A DNA stretch of 64,000 nt from Rosa chinensis. Taxonomy: Eukaryota > Streptophyta > Magnoliopsida > Rosales > Rosaceae. Below are positions 58,701 through 64,000 of this stretch, in pieces; position 1 is the stretch's first letter, and each line of letters begins with the position of its first letter. Under the pieces are notes generated by a model, which saw nothing but the letters and a program-made list of their open reading frames with translations, was not told the DNA's origin and ran no database searches. Made by a program: the position numbers and the translations under genes. Location: positions 15,821,555 to 15,885,554 of the forward strand of contig NC_037093.1 in the NCBI RefSeq assembly GCF_002994745.2, read 5' to 3'.

Positions 58701-59055
58701 AGTCGAGTGTAGTGCTGTTGGCGTGAGTCACTCTCCATAATTGTAGGAATTGTATTATAATTAGGATTGTATAGTTAAGGAGAACATTATGTAGTTAAGG
58801 GGGAGAATATCACAGTGTAATTAGTTTCCTATTAGGATTGTGTATACTTTGTATATGTACTCCATCTTTGGAGAAGATCAATACATCATAAATTCCCAAA
58901 CTTCCTCTCTGCTTTTGTTCTGTTTGATTTGGTATCAAAGCAAAGATCCGTTTGGACTCTGTTCGTTTGTTTTCACTGCAAATTTGTCTTTGTACTCTTT
59001 AAGAGTTTATCCTTTGCCTTCGTCCTTTGTTCCTTTTGCTCTAAAACCATAAAGT

Positions 59056-59895
59056 TTGCAACACCTTGCCATTAATCTCTCCTTTCTTAGCCGTGTCAAA
59101 GTTTGTGATTTGTGTTACTGTTTGAAGAACAAGAATGGCAGATTTGCCCTTAGCTCGCTGGTTAATGGAGGAAACGAGGGCTCTTCTTCCGCCCCTCATG
59201 ATGTTTTGATTGTTCAAAACATCAATAATCAAAGGTATCAACCAAGTCAGAATTATAACAGGGGGCCAGTTTCATTCAACAGTCAGGTGAATTGCAACTA
59301 TTGTAAAACTATTGGCCACTACAAGAGTCAATTGCCCAAGTTGCTAAGACTCAACTCTAATAACTCTGGTTGGAAAGGGAATAACATTGGTCAGAAAAGC
59401 AAGGCAGCAATCCAACTGGTGCAAGCGCAAGAACCTGATTTCTATGGTGTGGAGGGCCAAGATCAAACTATGGGTAATGTTTCCCTAGCTCAGGAAAATC
59501 GAGGTAAAATTGGTGTTGCTTTAAATGTTTCTGGCTTTACTGGTAGTAATACATGGATAATTGATTCAGGTGCATATGATCATATGACCTATGATAAGTC
59601 TTTCTTTGTTAAGTTGTCATCCTCATCCATAACACATGTCTCTAATGCCAATGGTGAGTCTTTCCTGGTCTTAGGAATTGGGTCTGTCCAGGTTACACCT
59701 TCCATTACTCTTCATAATGTTCTTTTTATACCATCTTTGTCTCATAATCTTTTATCTGTGTTTCAGTTGAATACACAAAACAAATGTCCTATAACCTTTT
59801 ATCCTATGTATGTCATCTTTCAGAATCTGTGCAATTGGGTGATAATTGGCAAGGGAGACCTGAGGGAGAGACTGTTTCACTTGGATTGCATGTAG
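59056..59895 (+). pseudogene. Copia gag C-terminus and protease, broken
   Basis: The frame contains a damaged zinc knuckle (CNYCKTIGHYKSQ, last Cys changed to Gln). Then comes a pepsin-type retroviral protease with WIIDSGAYDHMT and LHNVLFIPSLSHNLLSV, which would process the polyprotein. The N-terminal capsid part of gag is lacking. The frame ends before the GAG-pre-integrase HX(n)H motif. Confidence 0.8.
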
Positions 59896-60098
59896 GCAGG
59901 ACAGACACAAGCACCGCCAAGTCTGCAAAACCTTGTTGCCTTGTGGTTGTGGCATCGCCGTTTAGGCCATCCATCCTTTGGAGTTATGAAGAAGTCCATG
60001 CCCTCTCTGTTTTTGGGAATAAAGGAGTCTAGCTTGCATTGTGAGACTTAGCTACGAGTCATAGGTCTAGCTATCCTTCCAGTTTTCATTCTAGTACA

Positions 60099-60480
60099 AT
60101 GCCATTTGAATTGATTCATTCGGATTTATGGGGACCTTCCAAACATTCAACCCTTTTTGGAATGCGTTATTTTGTTTTATTCATTGATGATTTCACAAGA
60201 TTGACTTGGGTTGTTTTACTTAAGTCAAAAGATGCAGTCTTCTCTGCCTTTACAGCTTTTCATAATCTTGTCCGTACCCAATATGATGCTTGTATTATAC
60301 TTCGGTCTGATAATTGGGGGGGGGGGGGGGGGGGGGGGGGAGTCTGTTAATAATTCATTTCGTGATTACTTCCAATCTCATGGAATTGTTCACCAGCCAC
60401 TTGCCCACAAATACCAGAATAGAATGGGGTCTCTGAGTGGAAGAATCGTCATTTGTTAGACTAGGTTGCGCCCTTCTCCT
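60099..60480 (+). pseudogene. Copia integrase core, broken by a poly(G) run
   Basis: Reads ELIHSDLWGPSKHSTLFGMR, then FVLFIDDFTRLTWVVLLKSK, and after the break FRDYFQSHGIVHQPLAH, which is the DDE integrase core that inserts cDNA. A run of 25 G at 60316-60340 shifts the frame between catalytic positions. The reading ends near a remnant of PKYLWGEAV (about 60490-60525). Confidence 0.8.
60316..60340. repeat. Poly(G) run
   Basis: 25 consecutive G inside the integrase pseudogene. This is rare in plant DNA and also prone to assembly error. Confidence 0.9.
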
Positions 60481-60524
60481 TAATGCCAATATGCCTAAAT
60501 ACCTTTGGGGAGAGGCAGTGTTGT

Positions 60525-61070
60525 GTGCCAGTTTATGCATAATCCTAGTAAGGCTCATATGGAAGTTGTAGTTCGGATCTTGGGTTACTTGAAGTCTGCT
60601 CCTGGAAGGGGGTTGGTGTTTTCTAAGCACAGGCATTTGGATGTTTTGGGGTATACATATGCAAACTGGGCAGGTTGTATAACTGATCGACAGTCCACTT
60701 TCGGATACTTTACGTTTTTAGGTGGGAATTTAGTTACTTGAAAGACTAAGAAGCAGAAGGTTGTGGCTCGTTCTAGTGCTGAAGAGGAATGGCTCGTGGT
60801 GTTTGTGAGATGTTGTGATTAAGGCACTTGTTGAGGGATTTGGGGTTCAAGCAGAAGAAAGCCATGCCCTTGTTTTGTGATAACAAAGCTGCAGTTGAAA
60901 TTGCTCATAATTCTGTCCAACATGATCACACAAAACATGTGGAAGTTGATAGACACTTCATCAAAGAGAAGCTGGATCAACAAATCATCTCTTTTCCCTT
61001 CATACCCACTGAAGAGCAATTGGCAGACATTCTTACAAAAGCAGTCTTTAGCAAGGCGTTTTGCAGACCC
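60525..61070 (+). pseudogene. Copia RNase H, broken
   Basis: Follows the integrase piece almost directly, so the reverse transcriptase is deleted at about 60520. Reads HMEVVVRILGYLKSAPGRGL, then GYTYANWAGCITDRQSTFGY, then after stops LFCDNKAAVEIAHNSVQHDH and ADILTKAV. This is the RNase H that degrades the RNA template. Frame changes lie near 60740 and 60830. Confidence 0.8.
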
Positions 61071-61100
61071 TGTGAAATTCCGAACGTCACTTTTAGACGG

Positions 61101-61596
61101 GATAATTTTTTCGCAACCTTTGTTTGGCCAAAGACTTTTGGAAATAGTTTGGGCTTGGACCTTAGGCCCAAAAATAGTTTAAGGTTAGGGTCCATAATTT
61201 ACTTTGGACACCCAACAGATCGGTATGGTAGTAAACCTAGCCCAATAAGTTAGTTGACTTTTGACCTGAACATCTCTCTTGATCCAATAAGGTTCTTGTC
61301 GCTCATAATAGCATCCTTGCATAATTTTGAAATTTACTTGTGCGTGCGTTTATGATTTTCTTGTTTTACCTTATTTCTTAACAATTAGTGGAATTTCTAC
61401 TCGCTTTACCCGACGCTTACTCGTCAACCATCCCACCGACTTTCAAAAGTACAATATATTTACTCCTTGTGTTTTTCAAACTCGAGCAAAACTCCGACAA
61501 AACTTACCTTGCCATTTTCCTATCTAAATACAAGTTTGGTGAGGCCCAATCCTTATTTGGTCTTGCCAACACTTTAATTTTGAGTTTTCATGTATT
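61101..61596. other. Intergenic, nothing recognised
   Basis: No 3' LTR matching 58717-58928 is evident and no gene is seen. Confidence 0.45.
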
Positions 61597-62017
61597 TACT
61601 TATTCTACTTTATTTTCCCCATCATTTTGGTTTTTACAACCTCTTATTTTTACCCCAAATTTATCTGATTCAATTCCTTCACTTTCCCCAAGCTGAGCCT
61701 TTTCCTTCACTTGCAAAACCCAGCTTTTCTTTTTCCTTGTTCACGTCAAAATTGGACAGAGAGAAAGGGGAACCTCGTTAAGCTCTTCCCTTCCACGTTG
61801 CCCCTTTCACTTATTCTACTTTATTTTCCCCATCATTTTGGTTTTTACAACCTCTTATTTTTACCCCAAATTTATCTGATTCAATTCCTTCACTTTCCCC
61901 AAGCTGAGCCTTTTCCTTCACTTGCAAAACCCAGCTTTTCTTTTTTCCTTGTTCACGTCAAAATTGGACAGAGAGAAAGGGGAACCTCGTTCAGCTCTTC
62001 CCTTCCACGTTGCCATC
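61597..62017. repeat. Tandem duplication, unit ~211 bp
   Basis: The block beginning ACTTATTCTACTTTATTTTC and ending near CTTCCCTTCCACGTTGCC is repeated head to tail (from about 61597 and 61808) with very few differences, so the duplication is recent. Confidence 0.9.
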
Positions 62018-64000
62018 ATGCAAAGGGCAACTCCTCCTAGAGAACTATCCCAGGCCTTCAAAAGGGAGAACCCAGGCCAGAGATTGTCGTCCACCCTCCT
62101 CTTTTCACCCTTCCTCTCGTTCCTGTGCATATTAGTATGTTTAAGTGGCCCTAAATGCATAGTTCAAGACCCCCGATCAAAAAAATTTCTTCATTAAAGT
62201 TTTTCGCCTCTGTCTCTTATATCTAGCCTCCAAATTTCAGCTCCATTGGAGTCGTTTTGAGACTTGTACACCCCTCCAAGTGGGAGCTATTTAGAAGCGA
62301 GCCTGTTCCGGATTTCTGCTTGAATTTCTTCTCTTGCTCTATCCGAATCCCCCACATCTTGTTTGAGACTGATACCAACAGTTGGTAAGATTCTTGAACT
62401 ATCAAGTTCCTATTTCTTTCCTTAATATTTAGGCTCAATACATTCAAAACAACTTTTCCACATATTAAGAAGTTTCTGTTTCACTCTGCATGTTCAAGAT
62501 TAAGTGAACTTCTTGGCCTACAACGGGCTCAATCCAATCAACTCCCTCAGCTTTCTTCATGTTGAAGTCCTCAAGAAAAACTCACCTTTTTGGTTGTTCC
62601 CTGGTGAGTATCATCCTTTCCATAACATTGTTTATTTTTGGTTGTTGTTACAAACTCTTGCAGATTACAACTTGTCACTATTGTTGTTGGAACCATGTTG
62701 CTTTAACCTTGAACCTCTCATTCTTTCTGATGTGTTGGATTTTTGCTAGACCATGGTTATCTTAAACATTAAAATCGTGCTTGATCCCAAGAGCTTATTT
62801 GTTTTACGGTTGTCCAAACACCATGTCTTCAAAACATCATGTTATTGAGCTATAAGACCTCCCCTTATAGTATTAAAGGATGACTGAAATTTAAGCCTTT
62901 AGGAGCTTTAGATATACCCTATAGGTGTCTTAGAGTCTACTTAACTAGCCATTTTGGGTACCAAAAGAGCTTTGAGCAAGAGAACTACTTTATGCAGTTT
63001 TTCAGTTTTCAATACAACCTGACCCAGCTGCATTCATTTCAAAACTGGAGCTAAACTGTTGAGAATTTGGGATCAGTTCCTTCTAGAAAAATATAGTAGA
63101 CACAAAGTGTTTACAAAATTTGAATCACTCCTAAAGCATTTTTCTAGAATTAGTTATGCAATTTTGAAATATGTGGACAGAAGCTGATATTTCTGGAAAG
63201 AATTTGCACATTGTTTTACTTTGGCCTTTAAAACCCCTACTCTTTAAATGGCTTCACTTGAAATTCAATAACCATTTCATTCTTACTGAGTTGGTTGTTA
63301 AACCATCCACCTTTTAAAATTTTCCCAAGAGTTTACCTCTAGTATATTGAACAATTCTCCTCGAACCTTGATAGTTCCTTTTTAAACTCTATTTCCAGCT
63401 TTTAATAGCTTGTCTTTTAAGGGTGTTCTTACCACTTTTTCCTGAAAAGCCAACTCCCAGATGGTCTGGTTATTAGTTAGTAAATTAGATTAAAGGAGGG
63501 GTTTTCTTCGGAGAGCATTGATAGTGATTAGCTAGTCTTGTATATCGTTATTAATGTTGCTTATTGATCTAGGCTCGATGTCATGGTAGGATCTTGTGAA
63601 GTTGGTGGTTGATACAAGGTTGCATTGAGGCCAAGTGCTGCAAGAGAAAGCTCGAGTTCCAGGTAGGAGATGCCTTTAACTCTATCTATGCTTTTCTTGC
63701 ATATACTATGTTTTATATGAGGCCTCTTGCATGGTTTTGAAAATTATCTATTTTACACTTGAAATGGTTTGCGTGGTTGGATTGATGTGTTGGCAATTGA
63801 TGGAGATGTAAGGAGATGTTTGTTCCTCCTTGAGCCACCGGTGGTGGGCAGTGTGCACCATGCCCTTGTTATTGAATTATCCCCTTTGTCTCTAGCCTTG
63901 TGATAATTGAATTCCGGAAAGTGATTGGCTAGATGGACGGTTATGATGGAAGTTGTGGAAAGAGATCAATTGCCGTGGGATTGTAATTACATGGTGACAA
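62018..64000. other. Unassigned, possibly retroelement LTR/leader
   Basis: No coding region recognised. Phrases such as TTTCAGCTCCATTGGAGTCG and GAGCCACCGGTGGTGGGC resemble long gypsy LTRs, but no partner repeat lies within the window. Confidence 0.3.

Larger units (their letters stand above)
58710..61100 (+). mobile_element. Decayed copia retrotransposon
   Basis: A probable 5' LTR (TGTTGGCGTGAGTC at about 58717 to 58928) is followed by the primer site TGGTATCAAAG (58930-58940), one base off the usual TGGTATCAGAG (initiator Met tRNA). Coding order is gag end, protease, integrase, RNase H. Most of gag and essentially the whole reverse transcriptase are deleted. No 3' LTR was identified. Confidence 0.8.

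Overview
The window looks like a gene-poor, transposon-dense piece of a eudicot plant nuclear genome: AT-rich, many (TA)n/(GA)n microsatellites, plant CACTA, copia, Athila-like and LINE elements, spliced genes, and a plant oxylipin P450. A rosaceous source is a guess from general similarity and cannot be proved here. Only one ordinary host gene is clearly intact: an intronless CYP74-family P450 at 31848-33296.

Layout. 1-6.4 kb holds retroelement debris, a 1.07 kb terminal-inverted-repeat element with an 8-bp target duplication, a short truncated retroposon with a 15-bp duplication, and the RNase H end of a LINE. 6.9-8.75 kb carries pieces of unrelated housekeeping genes side by side (NAD-isocitrate dehydrogenase, DHFR-thymidylate synthase), followed by 1.9 kb of degenerate satellite (9.04-10.9 kb) that turns round near its right end. 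11.1-13.7 kb probably holds a minus-strand, multi-exon gene of unknown function.

16,114-27,504 is a composite LTR retroelement flanked by one 5-bp duplication (GGGGC). It has three ~2.1 kb LTRs, the leftmost inverted, so both outer ends are U3 ends. Its interior has no gag-pol. Instead it carries an intact, intronless WUSCHEL-type homeobox gene (23533-24219, antisense to the element) with homeodomain, WUS-box and EAR motif, its own TATA box, and a divergently placed unknown ORF. This is the most striking content of the window.

34,029-39,868 is a copia-type element on the minus strand, with 163-bp LTRs and a TCTTT duplication. It has no coding capacity, and its interior is full of short covarying inverted repeats built round a CTTCAGG-type loop. 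40,222-51,895 is a full-length CACTA (En/Spm) element with TIRs and a CTT duplication. It carries a TNP2-type transposase gene and a Transposase_24-type gene, both on the minus strand and each with one in-frame TAG, plus an unexplained opposite-strand ORF.

52-64 kb has a block of AATAGACGTCTATT palindromes, a CIPK kinase fragment, microsatellites, a foldback MITE (56.34-56.75 kb), a decayed copia element lacking most of its reverse transcriptase (58.7-61.1 kb) and a 211-bp tandem duplication.

All calls come from reading the sequence. Family names rest on recognised motifs, not database searches.
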